From: Streptomyces oryzae
Lineage (GTDB): Bacteria; Actinomycetota; Actinomycetes; Streptomycetales; Streptomycetaceae
Reading direction: 5' to 3'
Assembly (NCBI RefSeq): GCF_017676365.1
Contig: NZ_JADKMA010000028.1
Coordinates: 1-49,502, forward strand
DNA: 49,502 bases
Part shown: one piece after another, positions 22,849 through 34,854 of the stretch
How positions within the stretch are numbered: position 1 is the first letter of the stretch
How the letters are laid out: every line of letters begins with the position of its first letter
The notes under the pieces: generated by a model
What the model saw: the letters and a program-made list of their open reading frames with translations, nothing else
What the model was told of the DNA's origin: nothing
The model's database searches: none
Position numbers and translations under genes: made by a program

Positions 22849-23517
22849 ATGACCTCATTCGCCGAATTTCCCCCGGTTCCCCGGGCCGAGTTCACCGGCA
22901 TCGCGCCCGAGTCCCGCTACGTCGTGCCGCGCTTCGTCGAGCGCACCTCGCAGGGCGTGCGGGAGTACGACCCGTACGCGAAGCTCTTCGAAGAGCGCGT
23001 GATCTTTCTCGGTGTGCAGATCGACGACGCCTCGGCCAACGACGTCATGGCGCAGCTGCTGTGCCTGGAGTCAATGGACCCCGACCGCGACATCTCGGTC
23101 TACATCAACTCGCCGGGCGGCTCCTTCACGGCGCTGACCGCGATCTACGACACGATGCAGTTCGTCAAGCCCGACATCCAGACGGTCTGCATGGGGCAGG
23201 CGGCCTCCGCGGCCGCCGTGCTGCTGGCCGCGGGCACGCCCGGCAAGCGGATGGCGCTGCCCAACGCCCGTATCCTGATCCACCAGCCCTACAGCGAGAC
23301 GGGGCGCGGTCAGGTCTCCGACCTGGAGATCGCGGCCAACGAGATCCAGCGGATGCGCGAGCAGCTGGAGGAGATGTTGCACAAGCACTCCACCAAGGAG
23401 CGCGAGATCATCTCGCAGGACATCGAGCGCGACAAGATCCTCACCGCTGAGGAGTCGCTGGAGTACGGCCTGATCGACCAGATCGTCTCCACCCGGAAGA
23501 CCTCCGTCGGACTCTGA
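22849..23517 (+). CDS. clpP2: ATP-dependent Clp protease proteolytic subunit ClpP2
   Basis: Second ClpP ring subunit, 222 residues. Catalytic S120 (QAASAAA), H145 (ILIHQP) and D195 (IERDK). The N-terminal stretch ([12 protein letters not shown]) before [28 protein letters not shown] is a propeptide removed on maturation. ATG 22849 is preceded by AGGAGA at 22835. It starts 70 nt after clpP1 without an intervening hairpin, so the two form an operon; the pairing is required because actinobacterial ClpP is a hetero-tetradecamer. Confidence 0.97.
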   Translation: MTSFAEFPPVPRAEFTGIAPESRYVVPRFVERTSQGVREYDPYAKLFEERVIFLGVQIDDASANDVMAQLLCLESMDPDRDISVYINSPGGSFTALTAIYDTMQFVKPDIQTVCMGQAASAAAVLLAAGTPGKRMALPNARILIHQPYSETGRGQVSDLEIAANEIQRMREQLEEMLHKHSTKEREIISQDIERDKILTAEESLEYGLIDQIVSTRKTSVGL

Positions 23518-23539
23518 CGGGCTAGCACGTACGACCCGT

Positions 23540-23600
23540 GCCCCCTTGGCGCGACCGGCTCCGGCGGTACAACTGTCGGTCGGGTCGTTCCAAGGGGGGC
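23540..23600 (+). terminator. Hairpin between clpP2 and clpX
   Basis: GCCCCCTTGG (23540-23549) pairs with CCAAGGGGGGC (23590-23600) around a 40-nt loop. It could terminate or attenuate the clpP1P2 transcript before clpX. The long loop weakens the case. Confidence 0.4.
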
Positions 23601-23688
23601 CCATTCCGGCGGCCGGGCAAGGTACCGTCGGAGAGCACGTACCTCGGTCCGTATCCCTGACGGATCCCAGGCGAAGGGGAAGCTCCTC

Positions 23689-24972
23689 GTGGCACGCATC
23701 GGTGATGGCGGCGATCTGCTCAAGTGCTCGTTCTGCGGCAAGAGCCAGAAGCAGGTGAAGAAGCTCATCGCGGGTCCAGGTGTGTACATCTGTGACGAGT
23801 GCATCGATCTCTGCAACGAGATCATTGAGGAGGAGCTCGCCGAGTCCTCCGAGGTCCGCTGGGACGAGCTGCCCAAGCCCCGGGAGATCTATGAGTTCCT
23901 GGAGGGCTACGTCGTCGGCCAGGAAGCCGCCAAGAAGGCCCTCTCGGTGGCCGTCTACAACCACTACAAGCGGGTGCAGGCGGGCGAGAACGGCCAGGGC
24001 AGGGACGACGGCATCGAGCTGTCCAAGTCCAACATCCTGCTGCTGGGCCCCACGGGATCCGGCAAGACGCTGCTGGCCCAGACCCTCGCCCGGATGCTGA
24101 ACGTTCCCTTCGCCATCGCGGACGCCACGGCGCTCACCGAGGCGGGCTATGTCGGCGAGGACGTCGAGAACATCCTGCTGAAGCTCATCCAGGCGGCCGA
24201 CTACGACGTCAAGAAGGCCGAGACCGGGATCATCTACATTGACGAGATCGACAAGGTGGCCCGGAAGAGCGAGAACCCCTCCATCACCCGGGACGTCTCC
24301 GGCGAGGGTGTGCAGCAGGCGCTGCTGAAGATCCTGGAGGGCACCACGGCCTCGGTGCCGCCGCAGGGCGGGCGCAAGCACCCGCACCAGGAGTTCATCC
24401 AGATCGACACGACGAACGTGCTGTTCATCGTGGGCGGTGCCTTCGCCGGGCTGGAGAAGATCATCGAGTCCCGGGCCGGTGCCAAGGGGATCGGCTTCGG
24501 CGCCGACATCCGCTCCAAGCGGGAGATCGAGGCGACCAACCAGTTCGAGGAGGTCATGCCGGAGGACCTGGTGAAGTTCGGGATGATCCCCGAGTTCATC
24601 GGCCGCCTTCCGGTCATCACCTCGGTGCACAACCTCGACCGCGAGGCGCTGCTGCAGATCCTCATGGAGCCCAGGAACGCGCTCGTCAAGCAGTACCAGC
24701 GGCTCTTCGAACTCGACGGCGTGGAGCTGGACTTCGACCGCCCCGCGCTGGAGGCCATCGCCGACCAGGCCATCCTGCGCGGCACCGGCGCCCGCGGCCT
24801 GCGCGCCATCATGGAGGAGGTCCTCCAGTCGGTGATGTACGAGGTGCCGTCCCGCAAGGACGTCGAGCGCGTGGTGATCACCGAGGAGGTCGTGCACTCC
24901 AACGTGAACCCGACCCTGGTGCCCCGCGCCCGGGGCAACGGCGAGCAGCAGCGGCACGAGAAGAGCGCCTGA
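23689..24972 (+). CDS. clpX: ATP-dependent Clp protease ATP-binding subunit ClpX
   Basis: AAA+ unfoldase of 427 residues that selects substrates and threads them into ClpP1P2. The N-terminal zinc domain has C13, C16, C35 and C38. Walker A GPTGSGKT (120-127), Walker B YIDEIDK with D185/E186, pore loop GYVGED, and sensor/arginine-finger region [12 protein letters not shown] start at 23689 with AAGGGGAAG upstream. Its own promoter is likely in the 171-nt gap after clpP2. Confidence 0.98.
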   Translation: MARIGDGGDLLKCSFCGKSQKQVKKLIAGPGVYICDECIDLCNEIIEEELAESSEVRWDELPKPREIYEFLEGYVVGQEAAKKALSVAVYNHYKRVQAGENGQGRDDGIELSKSNILLLGPTGSGKTLLAQTLARMLNVPFAIADATALTEAGYVGEDVENILLKLIQAADYDVKKAETGIIYIDEIDKVARKSENPSITRDVSGEGVQQALLKILEGTTASVPPQGGRKHPHQEFIQIDTTNVLFIVGGAFAGLEKIIESRAGAKGIGFGADIRSKREIEATNQFEEVMPEDLVKFGMIPEFIGRLPVITSVHNLDREALLQILMEPRNALVKQYQRLFELDGVELDFDRPALEAIADQAILRGTGARGLRAIMEEVLQSVMYEVPSRKDVERVVITEEVVHSNVNPTLVPRARGNGEQQRHEKSA

Positions 24973-24990
24973 GAGCCTCTCCTGACTGCG

Positions 24991-25029
24991 GCGAAGGCCC
25001 GCCCCCGGAAAGCGGGGGCGGGCCTTCGC
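24991..25029. terminator. Strong bidirectional terminator after clpX
   Basis: 16-bp perfect stem GCGAAGGCCCGCCCCC with complement and 7-nt loop, ending GTT; convergent with the minus-strand gene at 25058. Confidence 0.92.
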
Positions 25030-25057
25030 GTTGCCGGGTAGGCCGGCTGCCGCGGTA

Positions 25058-25840
25058 CTACTTGGGCATCGTCACCTTGTCCTTGACCCGCGCCGTGACG
25101 CTCGCGAACTCCTCCAAGTCGACATCGCCCGGCGAGGTGTTGGCGAGGTCGATCTCCAGCACGGTGGCCGCCGTGGAGTGATCGGCCCAGGCACAGGCGG
25201 GCGCGTACACCGCGGTGCTGCCCTGGGCGATCCGTGTCAGCTGGCAGGAGACCTCCACCTCGCCCGAGCCCGGGGTGAACTCCCGGCGCCCTCCGACGAC
25301 CTCGCCGCTCTGGCTCTGCCGCATGCCGTCCAGCATGTCGTCGCGCATCTTGGCGGAGGAGACGTCGATGTCGCCGTACGCGCCGGCGATGGCCAGGCCG
25401 CCCGCCGTGGGATCGCCCGACGAACTGGCCGAGTAGGTGGCGACCTTGGCGGTTCCGTTGCTGGGCAGCTTGTCCTGCAGCTGCCGTTCCTGCGCCTCCA
25501 CCTGGGCGTTGCCGTCCATGCGGTGGTACTTCCCGTCCTCCAGGGTGGAGGGGAAGGCGATCTTCTCGGTGCCCTGCGGCTGCCCGGCGCGTACCAGCGC
25601 CGCCAGGGCGAACAGCACCACACCGACCGCCGCCAGGCTGCCGAGCACGATGGCCGTGATGGCGCCCGAGCTCAGTCCGCGGCGGCGCGGTGGGGGAGCG
25701 GGCGGCCAGCCGCCGTAGGGGCCGGGAGCGCCGAAACCGGGCCCCTGCGGCGGTCCATAGGGACCGCCTCCGGGACCCGGTGGCTGCTGCCCGTACCCAC
25801 CCGCCCCGTAGGGCCCGGAAGGTCCGGGAGGCTGGGTCAT
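25058..25840 (-). CDS. Pro/Gly-rich single-pass protein with two-Cys extracytoplasmic domain (paralogue C)
   Basis: Protein of 260 residues. The cytoplasmic N-terminus (1-53) is Pro/Gly/Tyr-rich ([12 protein letters not shown]), then RRR, one TM helix (about 60-84), and an extracytoplasmic domain. It shares with its two upstream neighbours a C-terminal pattern of a Cys, then a second Cys in C-x-W-x-D-x-S-T (here CAWADHST), and an ending with lysine-rich strands. The start is 7 nt after the stop of the preceding paralogue, with a weak GAGAAG inside that gene, so translation is coupled. No known enzymatic motif; a surface or sensing role is a guess. Confidence 0.85.
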   Translation of the reverse strand: MTQPPGPSGPYGAGGYGQQPPGPGGGPYGPPQGPGFGAPGPYGGWPPAPPPRRRGLSSGAITAIVLGSLAAVGVVLFALAALVRAGQPQGTEKIAFPSTLEDGKYHRMDGNAQVEAQERQLQDKLPSNGTAKVATYSASSSGDPTAGGLAIAGAYGDIDVSSAKMRDDMLDGMRQSQSGEVVGGRREFTPGSGEVEVSCQLTRIAQGSTAVYAPACAWADHSTAATVLEIDLANTSPGDVDLEEFASVTARVKDKVTMPK

Positions 25841-25847
25841 CGTCGGC

Positions 25848-26711
25848 TCACTTCTCGACGCGGGAGTCCTTGAAGACCTGCGCGGTCGTCTCGGCGGCCT
25901 TGTCGAGGTCGCCGCCGCTGCCGCCGGCCGGGTCCATCAGGACGACCTCGCCCAGCGTGCTGCCGTCGGCCCAGACGCACAGGTCGGCCTTCCGGCCCAT
26001 GGCCGAGAGGGTCTGGCACTTCATCGTGTCGCCGTCGAAGCCGGACGGGGAGACGTCCTTGACCTCACCGGTCTTGCCGCTGGAGCCCGCGCTCTTGCCC
26101 ACCTCGTCCATGACCCAGTCGACAGCCTTCTCGGGGTCGTCGACCGAGCCCCAAGCACCCTGGAACTGGAGCTGCTTGGACCCGGAGGTGTACTTGGCCC
26201 CGACGCCCTTGTCGGCCGTCATGCCGGGGATCTTGTCCTCGCTCTGGCCGAACGAGCCCTTCTTGCCGTTGAAGGTCTTGCCCTCGCCCTGGATCTTGTA
26301 GTCGCTCGCCACCGTGTCCGGCGTCGTCAGCTTGTACTCGCTCCCGCCGATCACACCGAACATGAACAGACCGCCGACGATCGCGCCGACGACGACCAGG
26401 GCGCCGACGACGAGGCCGATGGTCTTGCCCTTGCCCCCGCCGCCCTGCGGCGGCATCGGCATACCGGGGTGCGGCTGACCCGGCTGACCCGGCTGTCCCG
26501 GCTGACCGTACGGGGCCCCGCCCTGCGGCGGCTGGCCCTGCTGCGGGTAGCCGTAACCGGGCTGCTGCGGCTGGCCCTGCTGCGGGTAGCCGTAGCCAGG
26601 CTGCTGCGGCTGGCCCTGAGCGCCACCGTAAGGACCGGGCTGGCCCGGCTGCTGCGGCTGCTGGCCGTACGGTCCTTGCTGACCGTACGGGCCTGGCTGG
26701 TTGTGGCTCAT
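25848..26711 (-). CDS. Pro/Gln/Gly-rich single-pass protein with two-Cys extracytoplasmic domain (paralogue B)
   Basis: Protein of 287 residues. The N-terminus contains tandem [13 protein letters not shown] repeats (low-complexity, about 30-80), then [16 protein letters not shown] leading a TM helix (about 120-142), and an extracytoplasmic domain ending KDSRVEK with CVWADGST. The start ATG 26711 ([10 protein letters not shown]) follows GGAGGGGAA; a more upstream in-frame ATG (26786) lacks a ribosome-binding site. Nearly identical N-terminus and TM segment to the gene at 26998, so a recent duplication. Pairs with paralogue C as a two-gene operon. Confidence 0.87.
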   Translation of the reverse strand: MSHNQPGPYGQQGPYGQQPQQPGQPGPYGGAQGQPQQPGYGYPQQGQPQQPGYGYPQQGQPPQGGAPYGQPGQPGQPGQPHPGMPMPPQGGGGKGKTIGLVVGALVVVGAIVGGLFMFGVIGGSEYKLTTPDTVASDYKIQGEGKTFNGKKGSFGQSEDKIPGMTADKGVGAKYTSGSKQLQFQGAWGSVDDPEKAVDWVMDEVGKSAGSSGKTGEVKDVSPSGFDGDTMKCQTLSAMGRKADLCVWADGSTLGEVVLMDPAGGSGGDLDKAAETTAQVFKDSRVEK

Positions 26712-26922
26712 GGTGGCGCTTCCCCTCCGTGGATGTGCTTGAACGCGCTCGGACATCTTGACGGATGCACGACGAGAGCGCCGCACCGGGCGCCGAATCG
26801 GAGCCGGCTGGGAACCTAATCGTGAAAAATTCTCGGCGAGTTGCCCGCTTATGTTCCGCTTGCTTCAGCTGCGGCCCGCTGTGATCCGCCGCGGCCCTGC
26901 GGTTCGAGCGCCGACGGCGCCC

Positions 26923-26956
26923 GGCCGAGTCCGGCCGGGCGCCGTCGAGGATCGCT
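26923..26956 (-). terminator. Terminator after paralogue A
   Basis: Perfect 14-bp stem GACGGCGCCCGGCC with complement and a 6-nt loop, between the gene ending at 26998 and the start of paralogue B. It makes B-C a separate transcription unit. Confidence 0.8.
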
Positions 26957-26997
26957 CGCTGCGCGGCACTACCGCACGCCCCGCGGGGCGGCCGGCG

Positions 26998-28017
26998 TCA
27001 GTTGATCGGGACGCGCACGTCCTTGCGGACCTTGGCGGTCGTCTCGCCGGCCTCGGAGACCGGGGTGTCCTTGCCGCTGAGCACGTCGGCCGAGGAGGCG
27101 GTCACCACGAAGCCGATGGTGCTGTGGTCGCCCCACATGCAGAACGGCATCGTGAAGCCCTTGATGCCGGAGGTGTCACCGGGAGGCGCGCTGTACTTGA
27201 CCTTCTGGCACTTCATCACCGCGTCGTCGCCGAGCCCGCTCGGCTTGACCTCCTGCGGCTCGCCGTCCAGTTCGGCCTTGCCGCCGCCGCCCGTGCTGGG
27301 GTCCTCCTTGGCCTCCTTGGCCACCATCAGCAGTGCGGCGTTGACGACGGCCTCGGGGTTCTCGATCTCGCCGTAGACGCCACCGAAGTTGAGCTGCTTG
27401 GTGTCGAGTCCGGTGCCGCTCTTGTAGGCGGCGTTGACGTTCTTGGGGTCCTTGACGCCGAACTGCTCGAACTTCTGCTTGTCGGACTCGCTGAAGCCCC
27501 CGGAAGAGCTGTTCTCCGAGCCCGGCTTCTTGTCGTACTCGCCGGCGACCGTGGCGGGGGTGATCAGCTTGTACCTCTTGCCGTCGTCGGCGACCTTGGA
27601 GCCGCCGCCCTTGCCGCCGCCTCCGCCGCCCTCGTCGTCGTCCCCTCCGGTGAAGAGGACGACGCCGCCTATGACGGCGGCCACAACCACCAGGGCGCCG
27701 ACGACGATCCCGATCGTCTTGCCCTTGCCGCCGCCGCCCTGCGGGGGCATCGGCGGGCCGGGCTGACCGTAGGGGCCCGGCTGGCCGGGCATGCCGGGGC
27801 CGCCCTGCTGCGGGTAGCCGTAACCCTGCTGCGGCGGTCCCGGGGGCTGCTGCGGTGCGCCCTGCTGCGGGTAGCCGTAACCGGGCTGGCCGGGGGCGCC
27901 GCCGTACGGGTTGGGGCCGCCCTGCTGCGGGGGCTGCCCGTACGGGCCCGGCTGCTGGCCGTACGGCCCGGGCTGCCCTGGCTGTTGGCCGTAAGGGCCG
28001 GGCTGGTTGTTACTCAT
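26998..28017 (-). CDS. Pro/Gln/Gly-rich single-pass protein with two-Cys extracytoplasmic domain (paralogue A)
   Basis: Protein of 339 residues. The N-terminus ([12 protein letters not shown]) has GPYGQ and GYGYPQQG repeats, [16 protein letters not shown] opens the TM helix (about 100-122), then a Gly/Asp linker (GGDDDEGGGGGGKGGG) and an extracytoplasmic domain with ITPATVAGEYDKK and CMWGDHST. The parallel in B is [11 protein letters not shown], so the domains align. Function unknown. ATG 28017 with GGAGGGGAA upstream; the 132-nt gap to valS on the other strand holds both promoters. Confidence 0.88.
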   Translation of the reverse strand: MSNNQPGPYGQQPGQPGPYGQQPGPYGQPPQQGGPNPYGGAPGQPGYGYPQQGAPQQPPGPPQQGYGYPQQGGPGMPGQPGPYGQPGPPMPPQGGGGKGKTIGIVVGALVVVAAVIGGVVLFTGGDDDEGGGGGGKGGGSKVADDGKRYKLITPATVAGEYDKKPGSENSSSGGFSESDKQKFEQFGVKDPKNVNAAYKSGTGLDTKQLNFGGVYGEIENPEAVVNAALLMVAKEAKEDPSTGGGGKAELDGEPQEVKPSGLGDDAVMKCQKVKYSAPPGDTSGIKGFTMPFCMWGDHSTIGFVVTASSADVLSGKDTPVSEAGETTAKVRKDVRVPIN

Positions 28018-28136
28018 GAGCGGCGCTTCCCCTCCGTGAACAAGTAGTCGAATGCGCTCCGCTTATAGTGACGGATAGCTCCGACAAGCGCTGCACCGGT
28101 CCTCAAACCGATTCGAGACCGGGACATTGGCGCCCG

Positions 28137-28142
28137 TACACT
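28137..28142 (+). promoter_or_regulatory. Leaderless promoter -10 (TACACT) of valS
   Basis: TACACT, then GGCCGTC (7 nt), then GTG. There is no Shine-Dalgarno. A TTCGAG at 28112 is a possible -35 with a 19-nt spacer. No T-box specifier or antiterminator structure fits in the 130-nt upstream gap. Confidence 0.65.
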
Positions 28143-28149
28143 GGCCGTC

Positions 28150-30780
<2,631 letters not shown>

Positions 30781-30855
30781 TTCTTTCCCGCCGCGACGGC
30801 GAGCACCACGTCCAAGGTGACCGGCGGTGCCGAACCGGCCTGAGCTGGTTGGGCA

Positions 30856-30890
30856 CCTCCCCCAAGCTCTGCGAGCAGGGGGCACCCCCA
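30856..30890 (+). repeat. Dispersed short palindromic repeat, copy 3
   Basis: CCTCCCCCAAGCTCTGCGAG followed by CAGGGGGCACCCCCA, close to copy 1 (174-207). Lies in the valS-folC spacer, where it could act as a terminator for valS. Confidence 0.75.
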
Positions 30891-30960
30891 GCACGCCGTA
30901 TGTGGTCGGTCGCCGTTGCGGCGGGAATGGTCGGCGGCCCAACCGGCGGAGGCTCTTCCG

Positions 30961-30966
30961 TAGACT
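30961..30966 (+). promoter_or_regulatory. Leaderless promoter -10 (TAGACT) of folC
   Basis: TAGACT, then GGGCGTC (7 nt), then GTG. The layout copies that of valS almost base for base, and no Shine-Dalgarno is present. Confidence 0.65.
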
Positions 30967-30973
30967 GGGCGTC

Positions 30974-32503
30974 GTGAGCGACACGCCCCAGCCCCACGAG
31001 CCCGAGCCCGATTCGCCCGAGCCCTCCTCGTTCGAGGAGATCGTCGGGGAGGAGACCGACCGCGACCCCGACCTCGCAGTGATCGAGGCGGGCAGCCGCA
31101 CCCTGCGGGCCCAGGCCGGACCCCCGCAGCCGGACGTGGTGCCCAGCCGGCCCGAGGACCCCGAGCTGGACCGGGCGCTGCGCGAGGTGGAGGAGAAGCT
31201 GGCCACCCGCTGGGGCGAGACCAAGCTGGACCCCTCGGTGCAGCGCATCGCCGCACTGGTGGACGTGCTGGGCGAGCCGCAGCGCTCCTACCCGTCCATC
31301 CACATCACCGGCACCAACGGCAAGACCACCACGGCCCGCATGATCGAAGCGCTGCTCGGCGCCTTCGAGCTGCGCACCGGGCGCTACAGCTCGCCGCACG
31401 TCCAGTCGGTCACCGAGCGCATCAGCATCGACGGCGCGCCCGTCTCCGCCGAGCGTTTCATCGAGACGTACCGGGACATCGAGCCGTACATCGAGATGGT
31501 CGATGCCCAGCAGGAGTACCGGCTCTCCTTCTTCGAGGTGCTCACCGGCATGGCGTTCGCCGCGTTCGCGGACGCGCCGGTGGACGTGGCCGTCGTCGAG
31601 GTCGGGATGGGCGGCACCTGGGATGCGACCAACGTGATCGACGCGGACGTCGCCGTCATCACCCCCATCTCCCTGGACCACACCGACCGGCTCGGCGACA
31701 CGCCGGAGCGGATCGCCCAGGAGAAGTCCGGCATCGTCAAGCCGGACGCCACCGTGGTGCTGGCACAGCAGCCGGTGGAGGCCGCCTCGGTGGTGCTGAA
31801 GAAGGCCGTCGAGGTGGACGCCACGGTCGCCCGCGAGGGCATGGAGTTCGGCGTCGTCTCCCGGCAGCTGGCCGTCGGCGGCCAGCAGCTCACGCTGCGC
31901 GGTCTCGGCGGTGAGTACCCGGACGTCTTCCTGCCGCTGCACGGTGCCCATATGGCGCACAACGCCTGTGTGGCGCTCGCCGCCGTGGAGGCGTTCTTCG
32001 GTATCGGCCAGCAGCAGGCCCGCACCCTCGACATCGATGTGGTGCGGCAGGCGTTCGCCTCGGTCTCCTCGCCCGGCCGGCTGGAGCTGGTGCGGACCAG
32101 CCCGTCGGTGCTGCTGGACGCCGCGCACAACCCCGGCGGGGCGCAGGCCACCGCGGCGGCCATCAGCGAGGCTTTCGACTTCAGCCGGCTGATCGGCGTC
32201 GTCGGGACCAGCGACGGCAAGGATGTGCGGGGACTGCTGGAGGCGTTCGAGCCGATCTTCGCGGAGATCGTGGTCACCCGGAACTCCAGCCACCGCGCCA
32301 TGGACGTGGACGAGTTGGCCGCCGTCGCCGTCGAGGTCTTCGGAGACGAGCGGGTCCAGGTGGAGCCCCGGCTGGACGCGGCGCTGGAGGAGGCGGTCAC
32401 CCTCGCCGAGGAGGAGGGTGAGTACGCGGGGGCCGGCGTGCTGGTCACCGGCTCGGTCATCACGGTCGGCGAGGCCCGGCTGCTGCTGGGAGGGAGGCGT
32501 TAG
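30974..32503 (+). CDS. folC: Dihydrofolate synthase / folylpolyglutamate synthase
   Basis: ATP-dependent ligase adding Glu to dihydropteroate and folates, 509 residues. Mur-ligase-type P-loop GTNGKTTT (113-120), the FolC signature region with YSSPHVQSVTERI, and the C-terminal domain with LLDAAHNPGG. The first about 75 residues are Pro/Glu-rich and specific to Streptomyces FolC. Starts at GTG 30974 behind a leaderless promoter. Its TAG is immediately followed by the ATG of the DUF4233 gene, so they are coupled. Confidence 0.96.
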   Translation: MSDTPQPHEPEPDSPEPSSFEEIVGEETDRDPDLAVIEAGSRTLRAQAGPPQPDVVPSRPEDPELDRALREVEEKLATRWGETKLDPSVQRIAALVDVLGEPQRSYPSIHITGTNGKTTTARMIEALLGAFELRTGRYSSPHVQSVTERISIDGAPVSAERFIETYRDIEPYIEMVDAQQEYRLSFFEVLTGMAFAAFADAPVDVAVVEVGMGGTWDATNVIDADVAVITPISLDHTDRLGDTPERIAQEKSGIVKPDATVVLAQQPVEAASVVLKKAVEVDATVAREGMEFGVVSRQLAVGGQQLTLRGLGGEYPDVFLPLHGAHMAHNACVALAAVEAFFGIGQQQARTLDIDVVRQAFASVSSPGRLELVRTSPSVLLDAAHNPGGAQATAAAISEAFDFSRLIGVVGTSDGKDVRGLLEAFEPIFAEIVVTRNSSHRAMDVDELAAVAVEVFGDERVQVEPRLDAALEEAVTLAEEEGEYAGAGVLVTGSVITVGEARLLLGGRR

Positions 32504-32866
32504 ATGCGAACGCTGTGTGCGTCCACGCTGATCGGCGAGTTCTTCGTCATCGGTTTCGCCGGATTGGTCGCAATGCGAACGAGTGACCTTTCGGCGGGCA
32601 CCGTCTGGACAGTCAGCGGAATCGCCATGGCGCTGTGCCTGCTGCTGTGTGGCGTCCTCACCCGTCCGGGTGGCGTACAGCTCGGCTGGGTGCTGCAGAT
32701 CGCGCTGATCGCGAGTGGATTCGTGGTTCCCGCGATGTTCTTCCTGGGCGCCTGTTTCGGTGGGCTGTGGTGGGCTTCGGTGCACTTCGGCAAGAAGATC
32801 GACGAGGCGAAAGCCCGCTTCGCGGCCGCTGCCGAACCTGCCGCGGGAGCGGAATCCGCGGGCTGA
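32504..32866 (+). CDS. DUF4233 membrane protein
   Basis: Small integral membrane protein, 120 residues, four TM helices with few charged residues; hydrophilic Ala/Glu-rich C-terminus. Conserved bits are GCxGGLWW-like sequence (CFGGLWWASVHFGKKIDEAK) and RTSDLSAGTVW. The ATG abuts the folC stop without a gap and has AGGGAGG just upstream within folC. The order folC-DUF4233-ndk is a conserved actinobacterial arrangement; no biochemical role is known to me. Confidence 0.9.
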   Translation: MRTLCASTLIGEFFVIGFAGLVAMRTSDLSAGTVWTVSGIAMALCLLLCGVLTRPGGVQLGWVLQIALIASGFVVPAMFFLGACFGGLWWASVHFGKKIDEAKARFAAAAEPAAGAESAG

Positions 32867-33019
32867 TGGCGGAAGTGGCGCATAAATGGCTGATAAGTGA
32901 CGCCTAAGCGCTGCGAGACGGTGCAAGGTGGCGGCGGAAAGTGATCCCCGGCGTCACCGCATCCGTGGGCCGCAGGTAACCTCTGGTCACCGTACGAGCC
33001 CAGCCAAGGAGCCGCACAC

Positions 33020-33433
33020 ATGAGCCAGCGCACCCTCGTCCTCCTCAAGCCCGATGCGGTCCGACGTGGCCTGGTAGGCGAGATCATCGGCCGTATCGAG
33101 CGCAAGGCGGGCTGGTCCATCGCGGCCATGGAGCTGCGTACGCTGGATCGGGCCACGCTGGAGCAGCACTACGCGGAGCACGAGGGCCGCCCGTTCTACG
33201 AGCCGCTGGTGGAGTTCATGGCCTCGGGGCCGTCCGTCGTCATGGTGGTCGAGGGCGAACGGGTGATCGAAGGCATCCGGGCACTGGCGGGCCCCACCGA
33301 CCCGATCGCTGCTGCTCCCGGCTCCGTACGCGGCGATTTCGGCACCATCGTGCGGGAGAACCTGATTCACGCCTCGGACTCGGAGGAGTCCGCGCAGCGG
33401 GAGATGAAAATTTTCTTCCCCAGCTTTTCCTGA
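33020..33433 (+). CDS. ndk: Nucleoside diphosphate kinase
   Basis: Balances NTP and dNTP pools by phosphotransfer through a phospho-His. 137 residues, standard length. N-terminal TLVLLKPDAV, active His117 in NLIHASDS, and the Kpn loop around LAGPTDPIAAAPGSVRGDF are intact. ATG 33020 with AAGGAG upstream; TAACCT at 32977 is a plausible -10. Followed by mreB after 256 nt that should hold the mreB promoters (TACGAT at 33591 is one -10 candidate). Confidence 0.98.
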   Translation: MSQRTLVLLKPDAVRRGLVGEIIGRIERKAGWSIAAMELRTLDRATLEQHYAEHEGRPFYEPLVEFMASGPSVVMVVEGERVIEGIRALAGPTDPIAAAPGSVRGDFGTIVRENLIHASDSEESAQREMKIFFPSFS

Positions 33434-33689
33434 GCTCGTCCGGGCTCGACCTCCTTCGACGCCGAATCGGCCGCCTGTGGCGGAATGGACCGGGGCTCGG
33501 CTCCGACACGACGTCACCATTACGGTGGCCGTTCGGACTTCCGCCGACAATGGCGGAGGAACCGTCTCCACGTGTTCGAGCAAGCGCGTCTACGATGGAA
33601 GCCTCGCGCTTTGAGCATGCTTGCGCGGTACTCCACCTCCTTCCGTAGCCGCACACCACATCGCCCCACTTGGAAGGCCAGACGCATCC

Positions 33690-34721
33690 ATGGGAACCAA
33701 CATGTCGTTCATCGGCCGTGATATGGCTGTCGACCTCGGGACCGCCAACACGCTGGTGTACGTCAGGGGTCGCGGGATCGTCCTCAACGAGCCGTCCGTC
33801 GTCGCGATCAACACCAACACAGGCGGAATCCTGGCGGTCGGCGCCGAGGCGAAGAAGATGATCGGCCGCACCCCTGGCAACATCGTTGCCGTAAGGCCGT
33901 TGAAGGACGGCGTCATCGCCGACTTCGAGATCACCGAGCGGATGCTCCGCTACTTCATCCTGAAGATCCACAAGCGGCGCTATCTCGCCCGGCCCCGTGT
34001 GGTGGTGTGCGTGCCCTCCGGGATCACCGGTGTCGAGCGGCGCGCGGTCATCGAGGCGTCCACCCAGGCGGGCGCCCGCCAGGTGCACATCATCGAGGAG
34101 CCGATGGCCGCGGCGATCGGCTCCGGTCTGCCGGTCCACGAGGCCACCGGCAACATGGTGGTGGACATCGGCGGCGGCACCACCGAGGTCGCCGTGATCT
34201 CGCTCGGCGGCATCGTCACCGCACAGTCGATCCGGGTCGCGGGCGACGAGCTCGACAACGCGATCATCCAGCACATCAAGAAGGAGTACAGCCTGCTGCT
34301 CGGCGAGCGCACCGCCGAGAGCATCAAGATCACCATTGGTTCGGCGCACGACCTGGACAAGGACGAGCACACCGAGATCCGCGGCCGTGACCTGGTCAGC
34401 GGGCTCCCCAAGACCGTGGTGATCTCCGCGGCCGAGGTCCGAAGGGCCATCGAGGAGCCGGTCAACGCGATCGTCGACGCGGTCAAGACCACCCTCGACA
34501 AGTGCCCGCCGGAGCTGTCCGGCGATGTGATGGACCGCGGCATCGTGCTCACCGGTGGCGGCGCCCTGCTGCGCGGCCTGGACGAGCGCCTTCGCCGCGA
34601 GACGGGGATGCCCATCCACATCGCGGAGGACCCGCTGGACTCGGTCGCGCTGGGTTCCGGCAAGTGCGTGGAGGAGTTCGAGGCGCTCCAGCAAGTGCTC
34701 GACGCCCAGCCGCGCCGCTGA
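33690..34721 (+). CDS. mreB: Rod shape-determining actin homologue MreB
   Basis: Bacterial actin that in Streptomyces acts mainly in spore-wall thickening and aerial growth. 343 residues from ATG 33690; a second ATG (33702, [14 protein letters not shown]) is equally plausible, with GGGAA before it. Phosphate loop 1 is [10 protein letters not shown], phosphate 2 is [12 protein letters not shown], and the adenosine-binding loop is [12 protein letters not shown]. Sequence agrees closely with remembered S. coelicolor MreB. First gene of mreB-mreC-mreD-mrdA-rodA. Confidence 0.97.
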   Translation: MGTNMSFIGRDMAVDLGTANTLVYVRGRGIVLNEPSVVAINTNTGGILAVGAEAKKMIGRTPGNIVAVRPLKDGVIADFEITERMLRYFILKIHKRRYLARPRVVVCVPSGITGVERRAVIEASTQAGARQVHIIEEPMAAAIGSGLPVHEATGNMVVDIGGGTTEVAVISLGGIVTAQSIRVAGDELDNAIIQHIKKEYSLLLGERTAESIKITIGSAHDLDKDEHTEIRGRDLVSGLPKTVVISAAEVRRAIEEPVNAIVDAVKTTLDKCPPELSGDVMDRGIVLTGGGALLRGLDERLRRETGMPIHIAEDPLDSVALGSGKCVEEFEALQQVLDAQPRR

Positions 34722-34854
34722 GCGCCGAGCCGGCGAATACGCCTGTTCGCAATAACTGACCGTTCACGCGGCGGGTCGTTCGAACGCTGTGGCGGCCGCC
34801 GCCCTGCACCCCGTGGACGCGGGGCTGCCCCAGAGAAAGGCACGGCCGCCGCAC

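Noticed and set aside
28018..28149. T-box leader for valS
   Set aside because: The gap is 132 nt, has no T-box sequence, and the promoter is leaderless.
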